Below are positions 1-11,406 of a DNA stretch of 64,000 nt, piece by piece. The DNA comes from Parvularcula marina (GTDB taxonomy: Bacteria > Pseudomonadota > Alphaproteobacteria > Caulobacterales > Parvularculaceae). Location of the stretch: positions 1,423,001 to 1,487,000 of the forward strand of contig NZ_QUQO01000001.1 of the NCBI RefSeq assembly GCF_003399445.1, written 5' to 3'. A program made the position numbers and the translations under genes. The notes under the pieces were generated by a model. It had not been told where the DNA came from. It saw nothing but the letters and a program-made list of their open reading frames with translations, and ran no database searches. The stretch's first letter is position 1. Each line of letters begins with the position of its first letter.

Positions 1-51
1 TAAGATCGGTCGCACTAGGCAATTAAGACTGGCAGACGGGGAAGCTCACTC

Positions 52-921
52 ATGAAACGGCTCGGATCGGCACTCCTGCTCCTCCTTCTCGCGGCATGCG
101 CAAGCCTCCCTTCGTCCTCACCGGCCCGGATCGAAATATTCGAGCTGACCGATACGACCTTTGAGCGGACACGAAATATCCGCGTCTGGCTGCCCGAAGG
201 TTATGACGAAGCCGAAGGCCCCTTTCCTGTCTTCTACATGTTCGACGGCCAGAACCTCTTTGATGCGACGCTGTCGGAATACTCCAGCGCCGAATGGGAA
301 GCGGATGAGACGGCTGCCCGCCTGATCGGTGAAGGGAAGATCGCGCCCATCATCATTGTCGGCATTGATAATGCTGGCATCCACCGTTCCGCAGAATATC
401 TCCCCTTTGGCGAGCCCATGGTAGGGCTTGCAGATGATGAGGCGATGGGAACGGCGCTCGACCAGTTCTTCCGCCAAAATATCTTCCCACTGATCGAGGG
501 GAAATATAAAGCGTCTACGGAGGACCGTGCACTGGGCGGCTCTTCTTTTGGCGGGATTGCGACCCTGACGGTGGCGATGGATGACCCGTCGCTTTTCTCC
601 CGGCTGCTGGTAGAAAGCCCGTCGCTCTGGATTTCTGAGTTCCGGGTCATGGAGAAGATCAAAGAGAGCAGTCCGGAGATCTGGCCCGCGCGGATTTACA
701 CCGCGATGGGCACCCGCGAGATCACCGGCACCTGCCCCGCCGCACCACAAGAACGCGACGACCAGCTTGTCACCCTGCATCTGCAGATGACGGACTATCT
801 GCGCGGCAAGGGACTTGGTGAGGACCGGCTACTCGCCGTCATTGACGAATGCGCCATTCATTCTGAGGTCGCCTGGGCGAAGCGTTTCCCGCAGGCGTTC
901 GAATTCCTCTACGCAGAATAA
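52..921 (+). CDS. Secreted esterase-like alpha/beta hydrolase lipoprotein
   Basis: A 289-residue protein of the esterase D / IroE-like family (Esterase PF00756 type). It starts with a lipoprotein signal; the lipobox LAAC puts the acylated cysteine at residue 16, so it is probably anchored in the envelope. The nucleophile elbow GSSFG places Ser165 as the catalytic serine, and HSE near residue 270 could supply the histidine. Families of this type cleave carboxylic or siderophore esters; nothing nearby names the substrate. It converges on the next gene with 16 bases between them and is preceded by a GGGGAAG-like ribosome site. Confidence 0.75.
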   Translation: MKRLGSALLLLLLAACASLPSSSPARIEIFELTDTTFERTRNIRVWLPEGYDEAEGPFPVFYMFDGQNLFDATLSEYSSAEWEADETAARLIGEGKIAPIIIVGIDNAGIHRSAEYLPFGEPMVGLADDEAMGTALDQFFRQNIFPLIEGKYKASTEDRALGGSSFGGIATLTVAMDDPSLFSRLLVESPSLWISEFRVMEKIKESSPEIWPARIYTAMGTREITGTCPAAPQERDDQLVTLHLQMTDYLRGKGLGEDRLLAVIDECAIHSEVAWAKRFPQAFEFLYAE

Positions 922-937
922 GGCCACGGCCTCTATA

Positions 938-3649
938 TCATTCCGGTTCCGGCCAGCCCCCGACCTCTTCCATGGCTTCATCCATCAGGCCGATAAGATG
1001 ATCGATCGTCTTCTGGGGCAGGTCCTGTTCTTTTAGCCCGGCGATATATTCGTCTCTTGTCTGAATTTTTGGGTTCGCTGCTGCTCGCTGGGTCTCGTCA
1101 TCGCCGTATTTGCCGACATTCATACCGTAGCTCATCAGAATTCGGCGCTTGTCCTCTGCGGCTTCCTGTTCGTCAAATAGCTGCAGATAAGCCTCTTCCT
1201 GATCCATCTTATTCTGCTCACGAACAAATCGCTTCAGATCTTCCCTCATCATATCGACATCAGCCTCAAGCGCGTCTCGTTCTTTTTTCCTGATGTCATA
1301 GTCCATAGAGGCAGCGGCCTGCCAATGGCACTGCATGTATTTGACCTTGCAGACAGACTGGCAGACGGCGGAATAGGTCTCGAGCGGCTCGCAGCCGCAT
1401 TCGCAGCTTGGAAAGGCGCCCAGCGTTCCGCCGGAACCCGCCGGCGTTTTTTGCGTCTTCAGATCGGACACATCGCCATTTCCCACGCCCGGAAACGCCT
1501 GCGCGAGATCCTGCATCCCGGAATCCACAGATGTCGGCGCATAATCAGCAAACTGAGGGTCACCCTCCCATGGCGCCGCGATGACGAACCGGCCACTGAT
1601 CGTCCGATGGATCGGCAAGGTTGGATCAACATCTTCCTCTGTAAATTCAACACGGCTCAAATCCGTTAGGTTTGCGGAGAATGACCCGTGCATGACGTAA
1701 GGGGTGAATTCGTCAATCGTCACCTTGCCAGATTGTCGGAAGGCCCGGCCCCGGCCGATTTGGGAATCCTGTGGACCTAGGGCCTGATAATTCCCGCTCC
1801 CCTTGCCGCCATTGACAACAATTGCCGCATTATCGAACGAGCCGGTGAAGCCGTATTCGATCAGCGGCATGGTGATGCCCACGGACGAACCTTCAGAATC
1901 CTTGTCTTCTTGCATGGCGGCTTTCCAGTCGCGATCCGTTCGGAAGGCGCCATTATCCGCAATCGCCGTAAACTGGCTCATCACCTGACCGAGCCCGCCG
2001 CCTGTTCCCGACGTCTGGGTCAGATCACCAATGGCACCCGGCGTCAGCTCAAGCTGGATGGAGGTCAAAGGACCGCAACCTGTCAGGGCAAAGTCTTTCT
2101 GGCAGGGCGCCCGTCTCCGCTCGAAACTCGCATGGCTCCCCAGCGCCGTCTGGTTACTGAGGGATTTGAGCCCAGCGGCGAGTTCAGCCTGCGCGGCCTC
2201 ACGTGAAGGATCGCGGAAGCCTGGATTGCTGCTGCTCGGTGCTGCCGCGGCTGGGCCGGCCTTCTGCTGCGAGCTGTTGCTGGCACTTTTCTGCGGCCGG
2301 GGGCTCGTCATTGAGCTTTCCCAGCGGCTGGTCGTCACATTGACGCTGACAGGGAAATTCTTCGTAAGCGCAGGATTATCCGCCATGTTGCTGATGATGA
2401 AGACCTGCGGCGCGCCGCCCGCAATGCGGAAACGCCAATGCCCCAGAAAGCCGCCCCCGGCAGGGGATGGGACGACCTGCACACCGCCCACCCGGTCACC
2501 GCCGGCCGTGCCGACATAAAGCGCCTTGAGCGCGGCAATCGTCTCTCCCCTTACATGGATCGAGATATCCGCATTGCCCTCCCCCGCAACTTCAGCCTTG
2601 AAGCATCTTGAGGCATTCTTGCGCAGGTCGAGCCGCGCCTCACCCGAAGGTTTGCCGGGCGAGAGAGAAATCGTCGGACAGGTTCCGAAGATAAAATTCA
2701 GCCAGTTATCTTCTGCCTGCTGAGCAGATGTCGTCGGCTCAGCTGTCAGGCGTGCAGGCACGTAAGCCGCGAAGGTCGAGGTAAAGGACGCATAGTGACG
2801 GGCAAGACCAATTCCTGTTGCCTTGCGCAAGCCTTCATCGAGCCACATCATGTCGCCATTGGCCGACACTGGGCCGCCGAAGGGATTGTCGAAGACCTCC
2901 ACCAGATAGCTGTAATCCGGCAACAGCACAGCGACGCCGGGCCGGGCATTATGCTTCGACGCCGCATGCTGCTCGCCCAGATACCGCCAGAAGGAGGCGG
3001 TCCGGTAGCTCTTCTGCGTGTCCGTTGCTGGTAGAGGCTCAAAATAGCGACGCCCGCCAAGCCGGTAGCCATCCTGCTTGCCCTTGTAGACATCGATCTT
3101 CCGTAGACGCCACGCCGCATCCATGCCCAATGCCTGCGCCTGCCCTTCCATGATCCAGTTGCCATGATCGAGTTCATAAGAAAGCTGGTAGCCGCGCTGG
3201 ATGTTGTGAAAAAGCTCATGCGCAAGGTCTTCATACGTCCTGTCGACGGGCTTTCCCTTGACGATTGCGCGTGAGTAATCGACCTGAAGCGTGATCCGTC
3301 CGTTCTCCGAATACGACGCACGCGCAATCGGATCGTCATCATCATAGTCGAAGAAATAGACGCGATAGGCCTGGCCGCCTTTTCTTCCCTTGGTTCGCTC
3401 GAGGGGCGGCGCCTTGAAGCCCAGCTTTTCATAATAGACGGCAACTTCGGAGAGATAGGCCTCGTAATCAGCGATGACCTTTTTCTCCGCGCCGCTGAAA
3501 CCGCTGAACGGGTTCAGAAAACTCGGTATCGAGGAATAGGGATCGGTCTTCTCAAAGACAAATTCGGTGGTCGGCCATTTCTCCGCATAGGCGGGCTGGA
3601 TAAGGGCGAATACCCCAAGGCATCCGAGCAAAAACCGGGCAATCATCAT
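938..3649 (-). CDS. Large secreted protein with HExxH metallopeptidase-like motif
   Basis: A 903-residue protein with a signal peptide ending near PAYA (residue 22). Residues 144-148 read HELFH, and a glutamate in WIMEG follows at about 168, the spacing of a gluzincin zinc site. The middle is Gly/Ser/Pro-rich and disordered-looking (about 440-500). Around residues 755-780 lies a Cys-rich stretch (CECGC, then three more Cys). The C-terminal 130 residues are charged and helical, probably coiled coil. I do not recognise the family; a periplasmic or surface zinc peptidase is inferred only from the motif. The start follows GAGGGGAT. Confidence 0.6.
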   Translation of the reverse strand: MMIARFLLGCLGVFALIQPAYAEKWPTTEFVFEKTDPYSSIPSFLNPFSGFSGAEKKVIADYEAYLSEVAVYYEKLGFKAPPLERTKGRKGGQAYRVYFFDYDDDDPIARASYSENGRITLQVDYSRAIVKGKPVDRTYEDLAHELFHNIQRGYQLSYELDHGNWIMEGQAQALGMDAAWRLRKIDVYKGKQDGYRLGGRRYFEPLPATDTQKSYRTASFWRYLGEQHAASKHNARPGVAVLLPDYSYLVEVFDNPFGGPVSANGDMMWLDEGLRKATGIGLARHYASFTSTFAAYVPARLTAEPTTSAQQAEDNWLNFIFGTCPTISLSPGKPSGEARLDLRKNASRCFKAEVAGEGNADISIHVRGETIAALKALYVGTAGGDRVGGVQVVPSPAGGGFLGHWRFRIAGGAPQVFIISNMADNPALTKNFPVSVNVTTSRWESSMTSPRPQKSASNSSQQKAGPAAAAPSSSNPGFRDPSREAAQAELAAGLKSLSNQTALGSHASFERRRAPCQKDFALTGCGPLTSIQLELTPGAIGDLTQTSGTGGGLGQVMSQFTAIADNGAFRTDRDWKAAMQEDKDSEGSSVGITMPLIEYGFTGSFDNAAIVVNGGKGSGNYQALGPQDSQIGRGRAFRQSGKVTIDEFTPYVMHGSFSANLTDLSRVEFTEEDVDPTLPIHRTISGRFVIAAPWEGDPQFADYAPTSVDSGMQDLAQAFPGVGNGDVSDLKTQKTPAGSGGTLGAFPSCECGCEPLETYSAVCQSVCKVKYMQCHWQAAASMDYDIRKKERDALEADVDMMREDLKRFVREQNKMDQEEAYLQLFDEQEAAEDKRRILMSYGMNVGKYGDDETQRAAANPKIQTRDEYIAGLKEQDLPQKTIDHLIGLMDEAMEEVGGWPEPE

Positions 3650-3849
3650 CTATCCCCTCGCAACTGATCAGCATACCAATAAAATGGCGCTGATGTTGTC
3701 TCCCGCCCCCTATCTAGCACGATTGTGCGACGTGTCACTTTCCGCCCGCTGTTGCGGGCCGCTGGGTCGCCAAAAGCGGCGCGGAGAGCCGGGTTCAGCA
3801 GGCTCAAGACCACTGGCCAAGGCCCGCGCCGGGCGCTAGCGCGCTTGGG

Positions 3850-5202
3850 ATGAAGTCTGCCTCCCTTAACAGCGCCTTCCGGCTTGCCTGGCCGGCCAGC
3901 CTTGCCGCGATGATCACGCCGCTGCTCGGGGTCGTTGATTCGGCCGTGCTGGCACGTGCCGGCAGCCCGGCTGATATTGCAGGGGTGGCGCTCGCCAGCG
4001 CCGTTGTCTCTCTTCTTTACTGGCCGCTTGCCTTCATCCGCATGAGCACTGCCGGGCAGGTCGCCCGCGCTCATGGCGAGGAGGATGAGGCGGGGCTTCG
4101 CGCATATCTTGTTCAGGGGCTGGTGCTCGGTGCGGTGCTGGGACTGATCGTCCTCGTCCTTCGCGCGCCCATCACACAGCTTGCCGCTGTGACCATGGCC
4201 GATGATGCGGTCAGCGCCGACGCGCTCGGCGCGATGGGTACTTTCCTTGAGATCCGCTTTCTGGCCGCGCCTTTCGCGATTGCCTCTACAGCGGCGGCGG
4301 GCTGGCTCTCCGGGCAGGGACGAACGGGCCTGATGGGCGCCGCGATTATCGGCACGGTAATCCTCAACGGGGTGCTCGATATCTGGTTCGTCATGGGTCT
4401 TGAGATGGGCGTTGCGGGAATCGCGCTCGGCACAGTGCTCGCGGAGGTCTTCAGCCTCTTCGCGATGGGGCTTGCGATCCTTTTCGTCCTTCACCAGCGC
4501 GGCGGGATCGGCCGGGACTGGCAGCGTAGCCGCCTCACCCATGACCTTGAGGGGTTCTTCTCGCTCAACGCCAATATCTTCATCCGTACCCTGTTATTGT
4601 CTCTCACCTTCGCGTGGTTCATGCGGGCCGGGTCACGGTTCGGTGACCTTACCCTCGCCGCCAATCAGATCCTGATGCAGATCGTCCTTGTCACAGGTCT
4701 CGCCCTCGATGGCCCCGCCATTGCCGCTGAATCGCTGGTCGGCACGGCGCTGGGCCGAAAGGAGCATCGCGCGGAGCGCTTTGCCGCCGCCGTCCGCGCC
4801 ACCGCGATACTGACCACGATCTTTGCCGGGCTCTTATTCCTTGCCCTTCTCATTGGCCGCGCCCCTGCCCTTGCTATGGTGATCCCGCAGGATGCCGCGC
4901 CCAGCCTGCGCCAGGAGGTCGAGCTATATTACATCTGGGCCGCCCTCTCGCCGCTGATCCTTGCCCTCCCCTTTTATCTCGACGGCGTCTTTATCGGCGC
5001 CACGCGGGGACAAGAGCTGAGGAACTCCATGGCCCTCTCGCTCCTCCTTTTTGCGGTCTGTGCCTATGGGCTCCAGCCGCTCTTCGGCAATCATGGCCTG
5101 TGGCTCGCCTTCGGGATCTTCATGCTCGCCCGCGCCGGCACGCTGTGGCTCTGGTGGGGCAAGGTGACAGCCCTGACAGGACGGAACGAAACCGCCGCCT
5201 GA
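3850..5202 (+). CDS. MATE family efflux transporter (DinF-like)
   Basis: A 450-residue polytopic membrane protein with about 12 hydrophobic segments in two similar halves, the usual size for MATE exporters. The N-terminus (LAWPASLAAMITPLLGVVD) carries the family's first helix with the V/I-D pattern, and the DinF-like branch fits best. MATE proteins export cationic drugs or metabolites by sodium or proton antiport; the substrate here cannot be read. The 200 bases upstream, shared with the divergent 903-residue protein, hold no regulatory motif that I can identify. The ribosome site is weak (TTGGG). Confidence 0.85.
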   Translation: MKSASLNSAFRLAWPASLAAMITPLLGVVDSAVLARAGSPADIAGVALASAVVSLLYWPLAFIRMSTAGQVARAHGEEDEAGLRAYLVQGLVLGAVLGLIVLVLRAPITQLAAVTMADDAVSADALGAMGTFLEIRFLAAPFAIASTAAAGWLSGQGRTGLMGAAIIGTVILNGVLDIWFVMGLEMGVAGIALGTVLAEVFSLFAMGLAILFVLHQRGGIGRDWQRSRLTHDLEGFFSLNANIFIRTLLLSLTFAWFMRAGSRFGDLTLAANQILMQIVLVTGLALDGPAIAAESLVGTALGRKEHRAERFAAAVRATAILTTIFAGLLFLALLIGRAPALAMVIPQDAAPSLRQEVELYYIWAALSPLILALPFYLDGVFIGATRGQELRNSMALSLLLFAVCAYGLQPLFGNHGLWLAFGIFMLARAGTLWLWWGKVTALTGRNETAA

Positions 5203-5238
5203 GCGCTATTTCCCTGAGACATTTCAAGGAGGTGCCCC

Positions 5239-5649
5239 ATGTCGCAAGATCAGGACCCGCAACGCGAAGACGAGCTTTCCCGCCAGCGCGGCTATGGCGA
5301 GCGCCCCGACCAGAAATTTAAGCCCTATGCCGCCAGGCAGCGCGAACCCGGCTTTCGCAAGACCGAAGCCGAGGGCAAACCGGCGCCCGACAGCGGCGCA
5401 TTCCGCGATGATGGCGATCTGCCGCCGAAGAAAACGGTTGAAGACACGCTAGACAGAGACCGCGGCCTTGTCACCGATCCTGAAGATGAGCGGACGGCCA
5501 ACAAGCCCGACACCTTCGAGGCCGACAAGGGCGAGATGACGACAGAACGGTCGGGCGATGATCCCGACCCCAAAGGCGCCAATGAAGGCCATAAACGGCT
5601 TGAGGACGCCTATTCGGCGACCGACCCTGGCGTGACACCCAAGGACTAG
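5239..5649 (+). CDS. Hypothetical small hydrophilic protein
   Basis: A 136-residue, very polar protein rich in Asp, Glu, Lys, Arg and Pro, with no hydrophobic segment and low-complexity composition, probably largely disordered. A near-perfect Shine-Dalgarno sequence (AAGGAGGTG) lies just before the ATG, which argues for real and strong translation. It sits 37 bases after the MATE gene and may be cotranscribed. No family recognised. Confidence 0.6.
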   Translation: MSQDQDPQREDELSRQRGYGERPDQKFKPYAARQREPGFRKTEAEGKPAPDSGAFRDDGDLPPKKTVEDTLDRDRGLVTDPEDERTANKPDTFEADKGEMTTERSGDDPDPKGANEGHKRLEDAYSATDPGVTPKD

Positions 5650-5721
5650 GCGAGCCCGATCCTCGCCTGGTGGCCATGTCCCTGCTATCACATCTGCCGA
5701 ACAGATGGGGAGATAGAGGGC

Positions 5722-6840
5722 ATGGCCAGTTTTTCAGGACACGGATATATGGCGGCGCTGGCCGCAAGCCTTCTTGCGCTGGCAGGCTGCAGCGGCCCGG
5801 CGGAGGAGGTGAGCACTCCGGCGAATGACCCGCCAGCCGCCGAACAGGCTGAACCGGATGTCGGCCGGATGGCCGCGGACGAGCTGATCTCCCGGCAGGA
5901 GTTTGCCCGCTATGATGTCGATGAGGTCCACGCGCTTCATTATGCCGAAGCCGCCGCCGCGCTCGGCGCCTTGCGCTATGCCGAAGCGACCGGCGATGAC
6001 GCCCTCAAAGCCGCACTGGCCGACAGATGGCAGCGCATTCTCGATGAGGACATTCCGAATACGGCCAATCATGTCGATGCCAACCTGATCGGTCTCTACC
6101 CGCTGGCGCTCGACCGGATGGGCGTCGGCAAACCCGAATGGAGCAAATGGGGCCTGGCCCTTGCCGATGGTCAATGGGAAGAGGTCACCGAAGACGGGAT
6201 GACCGCGCAGGCTCGCTACTGGATCGACGATGTCTGGATGATCGGCGCCTTACAGGCTGAAGCCTATCGTCTGACCGGCGAGCCTCGATTCGCCGACCGC
6301 GCAGGGCGAATGGCCGCTGCCTATGTCGCCGCCCTGCAGGAGCCGAACGGGCTCTTCCATCATGGGCCGGACGCCCCTTTCTTCTGGGGGCGTGGAAATG
6401 GCTGGGTCGCCGCAGGCCTTGCGGAAGTCCTGACCGTCCTGCCGCACGACCATCCCGACTACGCGGAGGTCATGGCGGGCTATCAAAAGATGATGGCCGC
6501 CCTCCTTCAATATCAGGCCGAAGACGGCATGTGGCGCCAGCTCATCGATGTCGAGGAGGCGTGGAAGGAGACCTCCGGCACGGCAATGTTTGCCTATGCG
6601 ATGACGGTCGGCGCGAAGGAAGGCTGGCTCGATGACCCCGCCTACGAAGCCGCATCGAACAAAGCATGGGAGGCGCTCCAGACATATCTCACCCCCGAGG
6701 GGCGGCTAGAGAATGTCTGTGTCGGCACCGGACAGTCGAAAGACATTGCCTATTATCTTGAGCGCCCGACCGTCATCGGCGACCTGCACGGGCAGGCGCC
6801 ACTCCTTTGGCTCGCCGCCGCGCGGCTGGGGGCGCGGTAA
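5722..6840 (+). CDS. GH88/GH105-type glycoside hydrolase lipoprotein
   Basis: A 372-residue protein with lipobox LAGC (acylated Cys near residue 22) followed by a Pro/Ala/Glu linker. The body resembles unsaturated rhamnogalacturonyl or glucuronyl hydrolases (YteR/YesR type): YWIDDVWM and GRGNGW are family hallmarks, and Asp in IDD is a candidate catalytic acid. Such enzymes hydrate the unsaturated uronyl end left by polysaccharide lyases. The gene stands alone with no lyase beside it, so the substrate is open. Confidence 0.75.
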   Translation: MASFSGHGYMAALAASLLALAGCSGPAEEVSTPANDPPAAEQAEPDVGRMAADELISRQEFARYDVDEVHALHYAEAAAALGALRYAEATGDDALKAALADRWQRILDEDIPNTANHVDANLIGLYPLALDRMGVGKPEWSKWGLALADGQWEEVTEDGMTAQARYWIDDVWMIGALQAEAYRLTGEPRFADRAGRMAAAYVAALQEPNGLFHHGPDAPFFWGRGNGWVAAGLAEVLTVLPHDHPDYAEVMAGYQKMMAALLQYQAEDGMWRQLIDVEEAWKETSGTAMFAYAMTVGAKEGWLDDPAYEAASNKAWEALQTYLTPEGRLENVCVGTGQSKDIAYYLERPTVIGDLHGQAPLLWLAAARLGAR

Positions 6841-6900
6841 TTTGACAAGCCTCAACCCTTTAGGGTGACGGGCCAGCCGCCCGGCGCTAGAAGACCCGAT

Positions 6901-7656
6901 ATGGTCGGCAAAACCCTTTCCAAACTCGCCAACCCCGCTTTGTTCATGCGGGTGTCAGGCCCCATCGTGCCGATTGCCGGGCTGCTCGCCCTCCTCCTAA
7001 TCGGCGCGGGCACTGTCATAGCGTTCTTCTTCTCGCCGCCCGATGCGCGGCAGGGGGAAGCGGTCCGCATCATGTATGTGCATGTCCCCGCCGCGTGGCT
7101 CGCGCTCCAGACCTATGCTGTGATCGCGGTTGCCAGCCTTGTCGGCTTTGTCTGGCGGCACCGCCTGGCCGATGTCATCGCGAAAGTCTCAGCCCCTTTC
7201 GGGCTCGCCTTTACCGTGCTGGCGCTGATGACCGGCATGCTGTGGGGCAAGGTCACTTGGGGCGTTTACTGGGACTGGGATCCGCGTCTCACCTCCATGC
7301 TGGTCCTCCTTTTTCTGTATGCGGGATATATCGCCCTCTGGGCCGCCATCGAGAATGAAGCGACCGCCGCGCGGATCTGCGCGCTGCTCGCCATGCTGGG
7401 GGCGGTAAACCTGCCGATCATCAAATTCTCCGTCGATTGGTGGGACAGCCTGCACCAGAAGGCGACCGTCATCCGCGCGGACGGCCCAGCCATGCCGGCC
7501 TCCATGCTCTGGCCGCTGTTCCTGATGGCGTTTGGCTATATGGCGCTGAGCGTCTTTTACACGCTGATCCGGACAAGGAGCGATCTGCGCGCCCGCAAGG
7601 CCAAACCGGGCGAGAGCAAAGCCCCCTCCGCCGCCGTGATGGAGCCTGCCGAATGA
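6901..7656 (+). CDS. ccmC: Heme exporter / cytochrome c maturation protein CcmC
   Basis: A six-helix inner-membrane protein of 251 residues that presents heme to CcmE for cytochrome c maturation. The Trp-rich periplasmic heme motif is visible as WGVYWDWDPRLT, with flanking histidines in MYVHVPAAW and WWDSLHQ. I chose ATG 6901; an in-frame GTG at 6865 would add 12 residues, but the family normally begins near this ATG. It overlaps ccmD by ATGA. ccmA, ccmB, ccmF and ccmH are not in this window. Confidence 0.92.
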   Translation: MVGKTLSKLANPALFMRVSGPIVPIAGLLALLLIGAGTVIAFFFSPPDARQGEAVRIMYVHVPAAWLALQTYAVIAVASLVGFVWRHRLADVIAKVSAPFGLAFTVLALMTGMLWGKVTWGVYWDWDPRLTSMLVLLFLYAGYIALWAAIENEATAARICALLAMLGAVNLPIIKFSVDWWDSLHQKATVIRADGPAMPASMLWPLFLMAFGYMALSVFYTLIRTRSDLRARKAKPGESKAPSAAVMEPAE

Positions 7657-7781
7657 ATGATGTCCCCGGCGTTGCCGTTGCCGATCCGACCCTGTTCATC
7701 GCCATCTGCTGGATTGCCTCCGCGCTGGTGCTTGGCGGGCTGACGGTCCATGCGCTGATCGAAGCGAGGAAAGCGAAATGA
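7653..7781 (+). CDS. ccmD: Heme exporter protein CcmD
   Basis: A 42-residue protein that overlaps the end of ccmC (ATGA at 7653-7656) and the start of ccmE (ATGA at 7778-7781). It has one transmembrane helix (FIAICWIASALVLGG) followed by a short basic tail (EARKAK), the standard CcmD form. CcmD helps release holo-CcmE from the CcmABC complex. The call rests on size, topology and position between ccmC and ccmE. Confidence 0.85.
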   Translation: MNDVPGVAVADPTLFIAICWIASALVLGGLTVHALIEARKAK

Positions 7782-8263
7782 GCGACGCGCCGAAGAAAAA
7801 GATGTCGCCCTTTCGCCGCCGCCAAAGGCGCCTGTTGCTGCTCGGCATCGTCCTGCCCGCCTTTGTCGGCGCAACTGCGCTGGCCCTGACGGCGATTTCG
7901 CGCACCCAAGTCTATTTCTATGGCCCCTCTGCCCTGCCCTCTCCGATGGAATTGCAGGGCCGTGAGATCCGCGTCGGCGGGCTGATCGAGGATGGCTCCT
8001 TGATCGCCAAAGAAGGCGTCGGCTGGACCTTCACCGTGTCGGATGGCGCAAGCTCCGTTCCCGTCATTTTCGATGACGAACTTCCCGCCCTGATCCAGAA
8101 GACCGGCGAAGTCGTTGCCCAAGGCACGCTGCGCGAGGACGGCGTTTTCATCGCCAATACGGTGCTCGCCAAGCATGACGAGAACTATATGGCGCCGGAA
8201 GTCGCCGATGCCCTCAAAGAAAGCGGCGAGTACGAACGGTATATGAATGACCGGGGACAATAA
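7778..8263 (+). CDS. ccmE: Periplasmic heme chaperone CcmE
   Basis: A 161-residue protein with an N-terminal membrane anchor (about residues 18-40) and a periplasmic OB-fold. The heme-binding motif HDENY gives His133 as the covalent heme ligand and Tyr137 as the axial ligand, the classic HxxxY form. CcmE carries heme from CcmC to the CcmF/H lyase. It is translationally coupled to ccmD and its last 17 bases overlap the next gene. Confidence 0.93.
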   Translation: MSDAPKKKMSPFRRRQRRLLLLGIVLPAFVGATALALTAISRTQVYFYGPSALPSPMELQGREIRVGGLIEDGSLIAKEGVGWTFTVSDGASSVPVIFDDELPALIQKTGEVVAQGTLREDGVFIANTVLAKHDENYMAPEVADALKESGEYERYMNDRGQ

Positions 8264-8615
8264 GGGCGAAGACGCGCCCCTCACCTATGAAGCAACGCTA
8301 GAGCTTGGCCGGGCGGAGGCCGAAGCGCGCCTTGCCGCCGCTGGCCCTCAGGACCTGCCGCTCCTACTCGTCAGCCTGCCGGATATGGACGAGGCGGACT
8401 GGGTTGAGGCGACCTGTCATGCCTATCTTGGCCATGATGATCCGTGGGTTGCGAATGCTGCCGCCACAGCACTGGGGCACCTCGCCCGCATTCACGGCCG
8501 TCTTGACACGGAGAAAGCTGCCGCCGCTATCGAGGCTGCCAAAACCCGCCACCCCGAGATGGCAGGCCGGATGGATGATGCGCTGGGCGATATAGCGTTT
8601 TTCATGAAGACGTGA
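8247..8615 (+). CDS. Hypothetical HEAT-like helical protein
   Basis: A 122-residue soluble protein, Ala/Asp/Glu-rich, with helical pairs such as DDPWVANAAATALGHLARIHG that look like one or two HEAT repeats. It overlaps ccmE by 17 bases, so it is the last gene of the ccm operon here. No enzyme motif is visible. HEAT proteins usually bind partners; a link to cytochrome c maturation is suggested by position only. Confidence 0.6.
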   Translation: MTGDNKGEDAPLTYEATLELGRAEAEARLAAAGPQDLPLLLVSLPDMDEADWVEATCHAYLGHDDPWVANAAATALGHLARIHGRLDTEKAAAAIEAAKTRHPEMAGRMDDALGDIAFFMKT

Positions 8616-8642
8616 GGAGCAGGCGCTTCTTCTTTTCCCTCC

Positions 8643-8762
8643 GCTCATCCCCGCCTGCGCGGGGATCCGCCTCAGAGACACCGCTCTCTCATTTTCAGAG
8701 AGTGCCGGGATAAATCCAGACATCCCACGAAAGACCAGATCCCCGCCTACGCGGGGATGAGC
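8643..8762. repeat. Inverted pair of family A palindromic repeats
   Basis: Two copies of a GC-rich palindromic unit (core ATCCCCGC, short spacer, GCGGGGAT) lie at 8643-8667 and 8738-8762. The outer flanks GCTC and GAGC are inverted, so the pair points inward around a 70-base spacer, the layout of a REP doublet. A third copy is at 39679-39706. Confidence 0.75.
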
Positions 8763-8798
8763 GGATTGAGGTATCGTGTAAACTGGCGACAATTAACG

Positions 8799-8828
8799 TC
8801 ACCTCTCCCTTAGCCAAGGGAGAGGTGG
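8799..8828. repeat. Family B palindromic repeat (CCTCTCCC hairpin)
   Basis: A perfect 12-base-pair hairpin (CACCTCTCCCTT / AAGGGAGAGGTG) with loop AGCC, 34 bases past the end of katG. It has no U-tract on either strand, so it is a dispersed repeat rather than a clear terminator. Relatives lie at 28935-29061 and 63931-63989. Confidence 0.7.
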
Positions 8829-8861
8829 GACACGCTCTTGTCGTGCCGCCACCTGACCAGC

Positions 8862-11406
<2,545 letters not shown>

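Noticed and set aside
3646-4542. Long minus-strand reading frame opposite the MATE gene
   Set aside because: Highly charged His/Arg/Asp composition typical of an antisense shadow; the opposite frame is a clear transporter.
8799-8828. CCTCTCCC hairpin as katG terminator
   Set aside because: No U-tract on the katG strand, and the same hairpin recurs in unrelated places.
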